Source of the DNA: an uncultured Oscillibacter sp.
GTDB lineage: Bacteria; Bacillota; Clostridia; Oscillospirales; Oscillospiraceae
Reading direction: 5' to 3'
Length of the DNA stretch: 64,000 nt
Assembly (NCBI GenBank): GCA_910576865.1
Contig: CAJTKE010000012.1
Location: 1 to 64,000, forward strand
Shown: piece by piece, positions 55,739 to 63,895 of the stretch
Position numbering within the stretch: the first letter of the stretch is position 1
How the letters are laid out: each line of letters starts with the position of its first letter
The notes under the pieces: generated by a model
What the model saw: the letters and a program-made list of their open reading frames with translations, nothing else
The model's database searches: none
Told to the model about the DNA's origin: nothing
Program-made: the position numbers and the translations under genes

Positions 55739-55778
55739 GCCCCAAATGACAATACGGCGAAGGGGCGGAAAATTCTTC

Positions 55779-55807
55779 AAAAAAACGGACGCCCTCGGGC
55801 GTCCGTT
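55779..55807 (-). terminator. Terminator of the apbE-AAA operon
   Basis: AACGGACGCCC (55784-55794) pairs perfectly with 55797-55807 and is followed on the minus strand by seven T. It lies four bases past the AAA ATPase stop codon. Confidence 0.9.
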
Positions 55808-55810
55808 GAT

Positions 55811-56878
55811 TCAGGATTCCGCGGGCGGCTCCCGGCCCTGGGCGGCCAGCACGTCCGCCGCCGTCAGCCTCTGGAGGTCCTCCCGGGTGACGTCCTCCAG
55901 GCCCGCCAGACGGCCCGCCTGGGAGACCAGGACGCGCTCGAAGACGTTCCGCACCCCCCGGGCGTTGCCGAAGGACTCCGGGTCGCTGTTCTCCTGCCGG
56001 AGGAAGTCCCGGACAAGGCCCTCGGCGTCCTCTTCCAGCTGATAGCAGCCCTTGGCGCAGCGCAGTTTGAAAATCTCCAGCAGCTCCTCCGGCGAGTAGT
56101 CCTCGAAGTGGAGGAAGCGGTTGAACCGGGATTCCAGGCCGGGGTTGGAGTGGATGAAGCGGTCCATCAGATCGTCGTACCCGGCGGCGATGACCACCAA
56201 GTCGTCCCGGTGGTCCTCCATGGCCTTGAGGATGGTGTCGATGGCCTCCTGGCCGAAGTCGTTCCCCGAGGAGCTGTTCAGGGCGTAGGCCTCGTCGATG
56301 AACAGCACGCCTCCCAGGGCCTTTTCGACGACCTTCCGGGTCTTCAGAGCCGTCTGGCCCACGTAGCCCGCCACCAGCCCGCTCCGGTCCACCTCCACCA
56401 GCTGCCCCTTGGAGAGGATGCCCAGGGTGTGGAAGATGCGGGCCATCAGCCGGGCGATGGTGGTCTTGCCGGTGCCGGGGTTGCCGGAGAAGACCATGTG
56501 GAGGGACAGTTCCGTGACGGGCAGGCCGTTTTTCTCCCGGAGCTGGTGGATCTTCACCACGTCGATGAGATTCCGGACCTCCCGCTTCACGGCGGTGAGG
56601 CCGACATAGCCGTCCAGCTCCTTCTGCAGGTCCTCCAGCTTCTCCGGCGGGGGCGCCTCCGCCTCCGGCGCGCCCCCGGCGGATTGGGCCGCCTTGGGCG
56701 CCTCGGGCTGTTCCGAGGCCTGGGAGGCACCAGCCTCCTCCGGCGGCTTGGACTCCGGCGTCTTCGGAGGCGCGCCCCAGAAGTCCGTGCCCATGCGGCG
56801 GAGGTTGTGCTCCGTCAGAGTCTGGATGACCTCCAGCTGCTGGAGGATGATCTCGTCCTTTTTGTCCTTCTTGTCCAT
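55811..56878 (-). CDS. CbbX/SpoVK-like AAA+ ATPase
   Basis: The 355-residue protein has an N-terminal charged helix (1-34), a Pro/Glu/Ala linker (35-95) and one AAA+ module. This shows Walker A GNPGTGKT (132-139), the pore loop GYVGQT (171-176), Walker B VLFIDEAYAL (191-200) and the arginine-finger region NPGLESRFNR. The type is that of CbbX/SpoVK, hexameric remodelling ATPases. Its substrate is unknown. It starts five bases after the Gx gene stop codon, so it may act on a membrane or flavoprotein component encoded with it. The binding site is weak, consistent with coupling. Confidence 0.85.
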   Translation of the reverse strand: MDKKDKKDEIILQQLEVIQTLTEHNLRRMGTDFWGAPPKTPESKPPEEAGASQASEQPEAPKAAQSAGGAPEAEAPPPEKLEDLQKELDGYVGLTAVKREVRNLIDVVKIHQLREKNGLPVTELSLHMVFSGNPGTGKTTIARLMARIFHTLGILSKGQLVEVDRSGLVAGYVGQTALKTRKVVEKALGGVLFIDEAYALNSSSGNDFGQEAIDTILKAMEDHRDDLVVIAAGYDDLMDRFIHSNPGLESRFNRFLHFEDYSPEELLEIFKLRCAKGCYQLEEDAEGLVRDFLRQENSDPESFGNARGVRNVFERVLVSQAGRLAGLEDVTREDLQRLTAADVLAAQGREPPAES

Positions 56879-56883
56879 GACAT

Positions 56884-57399
56884 TCAGCCTTTCATCAGAT
56901 CGGTGTGCCGCAGCCCCTGAAAGAGGCAGGCGGAGGCCAGCCCCGTCAGAGCGCCGGTGAGCAGGGATACCGCCAGCAAAACAGGCAGATAATAGAGGGG
57001 AGCGGCGCTGCCCAGGGTCCACACGGCGGCGGCGGTCTGCCCGCAGTTGTGGGCCGCCGCGCCGCCCACGGACACGCCGTACACCGACAGACCCCGCCTT
57101 CGGGAGAGGAGGACCATGGCCCCCAGGGCGCAGAGCCCCCCCAGCAGGGAGAAGACAAGGGTGTTCATGTTCCCGGCGAAGAGGGAGCCCAGGAGGCACC
57201 GGGCCAGCAGGATCAGAAGCGCCTCCCCCGGCCCCAGGGCGTAGAGGGCGAAGACCGTCACGATGTTGGCCAGCCCCAGCTTCACGCCGGGAATGGGAAT
57301 GGCCAGGGTGAGGGGAAACAGGTTCTCCAGGTAGCTCAGCGCCAGAGCCATGGCCGTCAGCAGGGCGCAGAAAGTCAGCTGCTTCGTCGTCAGTTTCAT
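56884..57399 (-). CDS. Gx transporter family / heptaprenyl diphosphate synthase component I-like membrane protein
   Basis: The 171-residue protein has about five membrane helices and the N-terminal signature LTAMALALSYLENLFPLTLA of the Hpre_diP_synt_I (Gx) family. These resemble the S-components of ECF transporters. The historical name suggests a prenyl synthase subunit, but the sequence is an integral membrane protein. Position after apbE and a NusG-II protein resembles the EetA/EetB-FmnB group of flavin-based electron transfer loci. The start follows GGAGGCGCGGC. The precise role is unknown. Confidence 0.82.
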   Translation of the reverse strand: MKLTTKQLTFCALLTAMALALSYLENLFPLTLAIPIPGVKLGLANIVTVFALYALGPGEALLILLARCLLGSLFAGNMNTLVFSLLGGLCALGAMVLLSRRRGLSVYGVSVGGAAAHNCGQTAAAVWTLGSAAPLYYLPVLLAVSLLTGALTGLASACLFQGLRHTDLMKG

Positions 57400-57409
57400 G
57401 CCGCGCCTC

Positions 57410-57823
57410 CTAGCCCAGAACGGCGTCCACGGCGTCCGGGTCCGGCGTGCCGCCCTCCAGGCGGATGATGATCCGGGCCGGGAGGCAGACGATGCTCTGC
57501 CCGGGCCGGAAGATGGCCCCGGTGCGGACACAGTCCTGGGTGGGGCAATCGGATTCCGCCACCCAGACGCCGTTTTCCGCATCGTTGTGCCGGATCCAGC
57601 TCAGCGTCAGGGTGTAGCCGTTGTTCGTATAGGCCCGGGGTTCCTCCCAGTGTTCCAGGTCCAGGCGGTCCACCTCCGTCCCGTCCACGGACACCACCGC
57701 CGTCAAAGCCTCGGAGGTCCCGCCCCGCCACTGGAAGAAGGCGATTCCAAGAGCCAGGGCAGCCACGCACAGCGCCACCAGCCCGTCCCAGGCCGTGGGC
57801 CGGAGCTTGGGAAACGGCCTCAT
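57410..57823 (-). CDS. Membrane-anchored NusG domain II protein
   Basis: The 137-residue protein has one N-terminal membrane segment (about 14-30) and an extracytoplasmic NusG-domain-II-like fold. The family cysteines are CPTQDC near 93 and IVCLPARIII near 111. It is unrelated in function to the transcription factor NusG. It overlaps the apbE stop codon by four bases (ATGA) and lies ten bases before the Gx gene. Partner proteins of this type accompany flavin-transfer and electron-transfer genes. Confidence 0.85.
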   Translation of the reverse strand: MRPFPKLRPTAWDGLVALCVAALALGIAFFQWRGGTSEALTAVVSVDGTEVDRLDLEHWEEPRAYTNNGYTLTLSWIRHNDAENGVWVAESDCPTQDCVRTGAIFRPGQSIVCLPARIIIRLEGGTPDPDAVDAVLG

Positions 57824-58893
57824 CGGGAGGCCACCTCAAGGGTGTACCCGCTGCTCTCGTCCAAAGTGAACCGGTCCGCCAGCCCCTCCGTGACCACCAC
57901 CCGGCCGTCCTCCGTCACCAGCACCAGCTCGAACACGCCGGCGCTGCGGTCCCGCCAGAAGTCCAGGGCCTGTTCCTCCCCCATGACGAAGAGGGCGGTG
58001 GAGTAGGCGTCGCACATGGTGCCGTTCAAAAAGCCTTCCAGCGCCGGGGCCACCACCGTGACGGAGGTCAGCCCGCTGTCCGCCGGGTAACCCGTGGCGG
58101 GGTCAATGATGTGGTGATAGGTCTTCCCGTCCTGTTCAAAGTACCGCTGATAACCCCCGGAGGTGACGGCGAAGGAATCCGTCAGCGCCAGCACCCCGGC
58201 GAAGGCGTTCTGCTCGTCCACTCGGGCCGGGTCCTGGATGCCCACCCGCCAGGGGGTCCCGTCGGGCCGGTCTCCGTAGGCCAGCACGTTGCCCCCCAGA
58301 TTGATGTTGGCCCGTGGGACCTCATGCTCCTGGAGGACCTTCACGATTTTGTCGGCGGCGTAGCCCTTGGCCACGCCCCCCAGGTCGATGGCTTGCCCGG
58401 GCCCGATGGCGGCGGCGCGCGGGTCGGCGGTGGGGAGATAGCGGTCGTAAACGGCGTTGTAGTCCACCAGCTTCAAAAGCCCGTCCAGCTCCGCCTGGGA
58501 GGGGACGCGGAAGCTGTCCTCCGTGAAGCCCCAGGCGGAGACCACCGGAGCGACGGTGACGTCAAAGGCCCCCCGCGTCTCCGCGCTGAGGCAGGCCGCC
58601 TCGTGGAGGAGGATGTACAGGTCCTCTCCCACCTCCACGGCCTCGCCCCCGGCGGCGTTGAGCCGGGAGACCTCGCTGTCCGGGTCCGTCCGGGAGAGTT
58701 GTTTTTCCAGGTCCCGGATGGTATCCTCGCAGGCGTAGGCGGCGGCGGGGGACCGCTCCCCGTAGGTGGTGATGAGCATGGCGGTGTCCATGGCGAGGAC
58801 CTGGATGCTCTCCTGGGCCTCGTCCGGGCTCATCTGCCCGCCGCAGCCGGAGAGGAGCAGGAGAAGCAGGACGGATAGGGCAAGTCGTCTCAT
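57820..58893 (-). CDS. apbE: FAD:protein FMN transferase (ApbE) lipoprotein
   Basis: ApbE attaches FMN covalently to Thr/Ser of target proteins such as Rnf/Nqr subunits or extracellular FMN-binding lipoproteins. The 357-residue protein has a lipoprotein signal with lipobox LSGC (Cys17), so it acts outside the membrane. Family motifs include MDTAMLITTYG, IDLGGVAKGYAADK, NLGGN and HHIIDPATGYP. The start at 58893 is the first residue of the signal peptide, after GAGGTTGCTTT. It leads a four-gene operon. No FMN-acceptor protein or NADH dehydrogenase is in the window. Confidence 0.94.
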   Translation of the reverse strand: MRRLALSVLLLLLLSGCGGQMSPDEAQESIQVLAMDTAMLITTYGERSPAAAYACEDTIRDLEKQLSRTDPDSEVSRLNAAGGEAVEVGEDLYILLHEAACLSAETRGAFDVTVAPVVSAWGFTEDSFRVPSQAELDGLLKLVDYNAVYDRYLPTADPRAAAIGPGQAIDLGGVAKGYAADKIVKVLQEHEVPRANINLGGNVLAYGDRPDGTPWRVGIQDPARVDEQNAFAGVLALTDSFAVTSGGYQRYFEQDGKTYHHIIDPATGYPADSGLTSVTVVAPALEGFLNGTMCDAYSTALFVMGEEQALDFWRDRSAGVFELVLVTEDGRVVVTEGLADRFTLDESSGYTLEVASR

Positions 58894-58928
58894 AAAGCAA
58901 CCTCGTGTTTCAAGTGGAATGTTTCTAT

Positions 58929-58957
58929 AGTATAGCACGTCCCGGGCCGCTTCTCAA
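58929..58957 (-). promoter_or_regulatory. Promoter of the apbE operon
   Basis: TTGAGA (58957-58952) and TATACT (58934-58929) on the minus strand have 17-base spacing. Confidence 0.7.
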
Positions 58958-59007
58958 CGAAAAACGGAAAGTCCGGCGAAAAAATAAAAAACCTGGCGGG
59001 AAGGGCC

Positions 59008-59036
59008 TTGCAAAAGCGAATAAAGTCTGCTATACT
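59008..59036 (+). promoter_or_regulatory. Promoter of the orphan membrane protein gene
   Basis: TTGCAA (59008-59013) and TATACT (59031-59036) have 17-base spacing. It is divergent from the apbE promoter about 50 bases away. Confidence 0.7.
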
Positions 59037-59109
59037 ATTTAAGCGTGTCGGCGGACATGCCGTTCGCCGGCGTTTTTGGAAAGAAAAAACACCTTGGAGG
59101 TCTTGATAA

Positions 59110-59850
59110 ATGGCAAAAAATCCGAATGGAAAGTCTATGAAGCGGGACAATTCCCTGTACGGCGCGACCCTTTTCTTCCTTGCGGCGTGTCTTGCGGAGT
59201 TTTATCTGCTGGTCCTCCGCAAATACTACATCCACGGCGACGTGGTGACGGAGGCCCTGGTCTGGTATGACCGGCTGCTGATTTTCGCGGGCCTGGGGGC
59301 GGCGGTGCTGCTCGTGGGCGTCATCCTCAGCGTGCTTTGGAAGGCGGACGAGCGCAAGCGGCTTTTCGGCTGGGCGCTGTCGGCCCTGGGCGCGTTCTTC
59401 GCCGTGGGCAGCATGCTGGCCCGCATCTATGTGGAGCCCGCCGTGACCCTGCTCAGCGTGGTGGTGCCGGTGCTGATGGTCCTGACCGTGATCTGGGCCT
59501 TCTATGACCGGGAGTGTTCCGTGGCGCTGACGGCGCTGTGCGGAACCATGATCCTCCTCTGGGTGTGCCGCCGCCTGTTCAACAGCCTGACCATGGGCGT
59601 CCCCGTGAAGGTGCTGTCCGTGGTGTATGTGCTTTTGCTGGCGGGTGTGTGCTGGCTGGCCAAGAACAAGAAGCTGGGCAGGCTCCTTCCCGTGGGCGCG
59701 GACCTGATGCCCATCTACGCCGCCACCGGCCTCTCCGCCGTGGCCGTGGTCCTGGCCCTGTTCAGCGCCACCGTGGCTTACTACGCCATGTGGGTCCTGG
59801 GCGTGGTGGTCTTCGCCCTGGCGGTGTACTACACCGTCAAGCAGCTGTAA
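59110..59850 (+). CDS. Uncharacterised multi-pass membrane protein
   Basis: The 246-residue protein starts with a short charged N-terminus (MAKNPNGKSMKRDNSLYG) followed by about seven hydrophobic segments, and ends TVKQL. I recognise no family motif. The short loops and lack of conserved charged residues in the helices give no functional clue. It is monocistronic, with a good promoter, AGGAGG-like binding site (TTGGAGGTCTTGATAA) and a strong terminator, so it is surely a gene. It is divergent from the apbE operon, which may mean shared regulation. Confidence 0.8.
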   Translation: MAKNPNGKSMKRDNSLYGATLFFLAACLAEFYLLVLRKYYIHGDVVTEALVWYDRLLIFAGLGAAVLLVGVILSVLWKADERKRLFGWALSALGAFFAVGSMLARIYVEPAVTLLSVVVPVLMVLTVIWAFYDRECSVALTALCGTMILLWVCRRLFNSLTMGVPVKVLSVVYVLLLAGVCWLAKNKKLGRLLPVGADLMPIYAATGLSAVAVVLALFSATVAYYAMWVLGVVVFALAVYYTVKQL

Positions 59851-59871
59851 GGGCCTCTTCCTTGACATGAT

Positions 59872-59907
59872 AAAAGCCCCGCCGTCTCTCAGGACGGCGG
59901 GGCTTTT
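59872..59907. terminator. Bidirectional terminator between the membrane protein and DUF4127 genes
   Basis: A 15-bp perfect stem (AAAAGCCCCGCCGTC and complement) closes a 6-base loop, with A-rich and T-rich ends. Confidence 0.92.
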
Positions 59908-59909
59908 TG

Positions 59910-61694
59910 TCAGTCCGTGAATTCCCCCAGACGGATGTCCATGCCGATCTCAAAGGCCCGGTCCCAGGGAAAACGGTAGTTCTCCAGAGCGATGCCGCCC
60001 CAGTGCCGTTCTTCCGTTTCCCCGTCAGGGGAGATGGCGGAGAGGAAGGAGCTCTGTTCCAGGTTCCGGATCACCGGGGCCGTCTCCCGCTCCATACCCT
60101 CTTCCAGGCGGCGGAGCAGGTCCTCCCGGTCCAGCGCCGGGGACCAGAAGTTGTTGGGGTCCCCGCCCAGGTCGTTCCGGATATGGGCCAGCAGGTCGTT
60201 CCGCACGACCCCCTTGTAGCAGAAGTCTTTCAGAATGCTGTCCGCCAGGGTCCGGGCCCAGGCCCGGTCACAGGCGTCGGTGCTGTCCCCGTTCCGCAGG
60301 ACGGCGTACCGGGCCGCGCCGTGGCTCAGGGCCGTGCCGGTGACGATGGCCATGTCCAGCATGCCGGAGTAGGCGATGAGGTATCCCAGCTCCGCCTGCC
60401 TGGTCAGGGCCTCATAGACCGCCGTGCCGTAAGTCCCGTTGCTGGCGTCGATGAGAATCGTGGGCCGCCGGGCCTTCTCGCAGTCCCGCAGGGCCCCGAT
60501 GAGCTGTTTGCGGTAAGCGTCCTTTTTCGCCCCGTCCTCCGGCTGGGTCAGCACCAGAATCTGCAGGTCCGCGATGTCGGCCTCCCGCAAATCGAAAAAG
60601 TCCAGGTGCTCCGCCATGATCTCCGTCAGGGGCTGGAAGTCATACTCACAGGCGGGCCGGTCCTCCGTGCCGCCGAAGTACTGGACGCACGCGCGGTCCC
60701 CCGTCCAGCCCGTCTCGTCCAGGTACATCCGGGCCACGGCCTTGAAGGCCAGATCGTCCACGCCGGAGAGAAGCCAGTCGATCCGCTTCCCGTCCTCCCC
60801 CTTCTCGGCCCGGAGGCCCCGGCGGAGGAAAGCGATCTCGTTTTTTTGAATGCAGTCCTCCAGGGACGAGTCGTCGATGCCGACGAGCAGGCGGAAGTTC
60901 TCATAGCCGGGCCTTGTCAGGGTGTCCTGGACCATGTAGGAGAGGACCAGCTTCCGGTCCCGGGACCGGGTGTGCCGGAGGGCGGTCTCATAGGTCCCCT
61001 CCGCCCTGGTCCGGGCGCGCAGGTCCTCCCCGCCGGGGCCCCACCAGTAGCTCTCGCTGATATCCTCCAGATTCAGCGCCTCCCCCTCCAGCGTCCGCCG
61101 GGGCAGGGCCCCGAAGGCCCGGATGGCGTTGTATTCCTCCAGGGTCCCCCCCTCATAGCCCACGGTGGGGGCAAGCCGCATGACGGAATCCAGCAGCCAG
61201 ACCACGTTGTTCTCGTCCTCCGCCAGCTTTGCCAGCAGCTCCTCCAGCAGCCGGGACGCGGAGGTTGTTCCGCCTCCGGGGATTTCAAGGTCATACCCCG
61301 TCATGGACCGGGAGGCCACCAGCCCCCCGGAGTGGAGCTGGTCCAGGGAGAGAATGTAGCGGTCGCAGCCCGCCGCCTCCTGCTGGAGGACCCAGGTGAA
61401 CAGGGACCAGGGCTCCCCCCGCTGGATGCTGTCGAAATTTTTCGGCTGGTGGTCCAGGGCCGTCCGGTACAGGACCTTCTCCGGCATGGCCAGGGAATAG
61501 CCCAGAGACTCCGCCAGATACACCACCCGCTCCACGTTGTCGGGCCGGTCGTCCAGGGGCACGCAGGCAATCGTCTTCCCCGGGTCCGAGGCGGCGGGCT
61601 CCGGGTAGGGCAAGGGCTCCGTTCTCTGATAGCCGCACCCGGTCAGCAGGACCAGGGCCAGCGCCGCCGCGAAGAGGCGTTTCACTTGTTTCAT
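59910..61694 (-). CDS. DUF4127 family lipoprotein
   Basis: The 594-residue protein has a lipobox LLTGC (Cys20), so it is exported and lipid-anchored. The mature part opens with IACVPLDDRPDNVERV, the hallmark of DUF4127, and contains LSLDQLHSGGLVASR and ILIDASNGTYGTA. The family function is unknown; the many conserved Asp/His/Arg residues suggest an enzyme. The ATG at 61694 follows AAGGAGGTTTT. It is downstream of ybaB but separated by a terminator. Confidence 0.88.
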   Translation of the reverse strand: MKQVKRLFAAALALVLLTGCGYQRTEPLPYPEPAASDPGKTIACVPLDDRPDNVERVVYLAESLGYSLAMPEKVLYRTALDHQPKNFDSIQRGEPWSLFTWVLQQEAAGCDRYILSLDQLHSGGLVASRSMTGYDLEIPGGGTTSASRLLEELLAKLAEDENNVVWLLDSVMRLAPTVGYEGGTLEEYNAIRAFGALPRRTLEGEALNLEDISESYWWGPGGEDLRARTRAEGTYETALRHTRSRDRKLVLSYMVQDTLTRPGYENFRLLVGIDDSSLEDCIQKNEIAFLRRGLRAEKGEDGKRIDWLLSGVDDLAFKAVARMYLDETGWTGDRACVQYFGGTEDRPACEYDFQPLTEIMAEHLDFFDLREADIADLQILVLTQPEDGAKKDAYRKQLIGALRDCEKARRPTILIDASNGTYGTAVYEALTRQAELGYLIAYSGMLDMAIVTGTALSHGAARYAVLRNGDSTDACDRAWARTLADSILKDFCYKGVVRNDLLAHIRNDLGGDPNNFWSPALDREDLLRRLEEGMERETAPVIRNLEQSSFLSAISPDGETEERHWGGIALENYRFPWDRAFEIGMDIRLGEFTD

Positions 61695-61706
61695 AAAACC
61701 TCCTTG

Positions 61707-61740
61707 AGAAAAAAGGGCGGGACCGTCACGGCCCCGCCCT
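61707..61740 (-). terminator. Terminator of the dnaX-ybaB transcript
   Basis: AGGGCGGG (61714-61721) pairs with CCCGCCCT (61733-61740), with further pairing in the loop, and is followed on the minus strand by six T. Confidence 0.85.
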
Positions 61741-61745
61741 TCGCT

Positions 61746-62114
61746 TCACAGTCCCAGGCCCCCCAGGTTCAGCCCGCCGGTGATGCCGTCCATGGCCTTG
61801 TCCATGGCGTCCCCGGCCTGGCGCAGGGCCTCGTTGACGGCGGAGACCACCAGGTCCTGGAGCATCTCCACGTCCTCCGGGTCCACGGCCTCCGGCTTGA
61901 TGGTGAGGGAGGTCAATTCCTTCTTGCCGCTGGCCACGGCCTCCACGGCCCCGCCGCCCACGCTGGCGGTGAAGGAGCGGTTTTCCACCTCCGTCTGGGC
62001 GGCGTTCATGGCATCCTGCATCTGGGCGATCTGCTGCTGGACGGCGGCCTGGCGCTGTGCGCCGGTGGCCTTCATACTGCCGCTGCTGAAGCCGCGGCGG
62101 GCGCTGTATCCCAT
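61746..62114 (-). CDS. ybaB: YbaB/EbfC family nucleoid-associated protein
   Basis: This 122-residue small DNA-binding protein forms tweezer-like dimers. The central helix AVQQQIAQMQDAMNAAQTEV and the strand segment SFTASVGGGAVEAVASGKKE are typical. The N-terminus (MGYSARRGFSSGSMKATG) is Ser/Gly/Arg-rich and the C-terminus Gly-rich. The ATG at 62114 follows AAAGGAGAAGATCACC. It follows dnaX by 22 bases as in most bacteria. recR, the usual third gene, is absent downstream. Confidence 0.92.
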   Translation of the reverse strand: MGYSARRGFSSGSMKATGAQRQAAVQQQIAQMQDAMNAAQTEVENRSFTASVGGGAVEAVASGKKELTSLTIKPEAVDPEDVEMLQDLVVSAVNEALRQAGDAMDKAMDGITGGLNLGGLGL

Positions 62115-62136
62115 GGTGATCTTCTCCTTTGCTTTT

Positions 62137-63855
62137 TTACTCTTTGATTTCGATGTTGTCAAACTGCCGGCTGAAGGCCAGCAGGTTTTTCAGGTTCTCC
62201 TCCGGGGAGGACATCGGCGGCTCCCCCGTGCGGAGGGCCAGCCGCACCGGGGCGCCGGTGAGGGCCTCCGCCTCCTGGGCGACAGCCTCCCGGACCCGGT
62301 CGTTGTCCAGCCGCCCCAGGGTCAGGTCGTCGGGGGCGCAGACCGTCAGCAGGTCCCCCTCCAGAAAGCCGGAGCACATGCCCAGGAAGGGCCGATACAT
62401 GGGGGAGAGGCGGTTCTTGCAGTTCTCGATCAAAGTCCGCCACCAGCCGCCGTCCATGGCGGGGGCCTTTTCGGCGGCGGCGGGGGCCGGCGGGGGCGCT
62501 TTCGGGGCGGGAGGCGGCGGGGCCTCCTCCGGGATGTCATAGACCCGCTGTCCCGGCTCCTCCGCCATGGGCGGCTCCTCCGGCAGGGGAGGGCCCTCCT
62601 CCCAGGGGGGCGGGTCCGGGGGTTTTTGAGGGGCGGGCGCTTCCCGCCGCGGCGGCGGGGCCTGTTCCAACGGCGGCGCCGCGGCGGCGGGGCGATTGGA
62701 AAGCTTCGCCCGGGCGGTCTGGTTGTCCTCCAGCCGGGCGATCCGGGCCTCCAGGGCCGTCAGGTCCCCGGAGAGGCTCTCGTCGCAGAGGCGCAGGAGG
62801 CACAGCTCCGCGTCCAGGCGGCGGTTGACGCTGGCATACAGGTCCGCCGAGGCCTTTTGCAGGGTGGAGGCCAGATGAAGGAAGCGCACGGCGGGGACGT
62901 TCTTCCCCAGGCGGTCCAGGGCGGCGGCGTCGTAGCCGCCGGAGAGGAGGGCCGCGCCGCCCTTGGGGGCGGTCTTCTGGAGCAGCAGGTCCCTGGTGAG
63001 GGTGGAGAGCTCCGACAGCACGGCCCCCATGTCCTTGCCGCCCTTGTAGAGCTCGTCCAGCAGGAGGAGGGCCTCCTGGGCGTTCCGGTTCAGAATCAAT
63101 TCCATCAGCCGGGCGGTCTGGAGGTTCCCGGCCAAGCCCAGCACGTCCAGCACGGCGGCGGCGTCGATGGTCCCCCCGGCGGCGGCGCACTGGTCCAGCA
63201 GGCTCAGGGCGTCCCGGAGGGCCCCGTCGGCCAGACGGCTCAAAAGCTCCGCCCCGTCGGGCCGGAGGTCGATGTGTTCCTGCTCCGCCACGTAGCGGAG
63301 GCGCTTCGCCGCGTCCTCCGGCCGGATGCGCCGGAAGGAGAACCGCTGGCAGCGGGAGAGAATGGTGGCGGGGACCTTGTGGAGCTCCGTGGTGGCCAGG
63401 ATGAACATCAGGTGCTCCGGCGGCTCCTCCAGGATCTTCAAAAGGGCGTTGAAGGCGGCGGTGGAGAGCATGTGGACCTCGTCCACGATGTAGACCCGCT
63501 TGCGGACGTTGGCGGGGGAGTAGACCGCCTCGTCCCGGAGGGCCCGGACCTGATCCACGCCGTTGTTGGAGGCGGCGTCCAGCTCCAGCACATCCAGGAA
63601 GCCGCCGCTGTCCAGCCCCACGCAGGCCGGGCACTTCCCGCAGGGGTCCCCGTTTTCCGGGCTTTCGCAGTTCACGGCCTTGGCCAGAATCTTGGCGCAG
63701 GTGGTCTTCCCGGTGCCCCGGGTGCCGGTGAAGAGGTAGGCGTGGGAGGTCCGGCCCTCGGCCACCTGGCGGCGGAGGGTCTCGGTGATGTGCTCCTGGC
63801 CGATGACGTCGGCGAAGGTCTTGGGCCGCCACTTGCGGTAGAGGGCCTGATACAC
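62137..63855 (-). CDS. dnaX: DNA polymerase III subunit gamma/tau
   Basis: This is the clamp-loader ATPase. The 572-residue protein starts at GTG (63855) with AGGAGGTGAGACG upstream and begins MYQALYRKWRPKTF. It has Walker A GTRGTGKTT, the zinc-binding CGKCPAC, Walker B VYIVDEVHML and the sensor SRC motif. Residues about 400-470 are a Pro/Ala/Glu-rich hinge. The C-terminal tau-like domain contacts the polymerase. I see no slippery A-run for a programmed frameshift. Confidence 0.96.
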   Translation of the reverse strand: MYQALYRKWRPKTFADVIGQEHITETLRRQVAEGRTSHAYLFTGTRGTGKTTCAKILAKAVNCESPENGDPCGKCPACVGLDSGGFLDVLELDAASNNGVDQVRALRDEAVYSPANVRKRVYIVDEVHMLSTAAFNALLKILEEPPEHLMFILATTELHKVPATILSRCQRFSFRRIRPEDAAKRLRYVAEQEHIDLRPDGAELLSRLADGALRDALSLLDQCAAAGGTIDAAAVLDVLGLAGNLQTARLMELILNRNAQEALLLLDELYKGGKDMGAVLSELSTLTRDLLLQKTAPKGGAALLSGGYDAAALDRLGKNVPAVRFLHLASTLQKASADLYASVNRRLDAELCLLRLCDESLSGDLTALEARIARLEDNQTARAKLSNRPAAAAPPLEQAPPPRREAPAPQKPPDPPPWEEGPPLPEEPPMAEEPGQRVYDIPEEAPPPPAPKAPPPAPAAAEKAPAMDGGWWRTLIENCKNRLSPMYRPFLGMCSGFLEGDLLTVCAPDDLTLGRLDNDRVREAVAQEAEALTGAPVRLALRTGEPPMSSPEENLKNLLAFSRQFDNIEIKE

Positions 63856-63895
63856 CGTCTCACCTCCTGAAAATACCCAATCCTCCGTACGCAGC

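Noticed and set aside
62137..63855. Programmed frameshift in dnaX giving a short gamma form
   Set aside because: No slippery A-run with a following hairpin is visible in the expected region.
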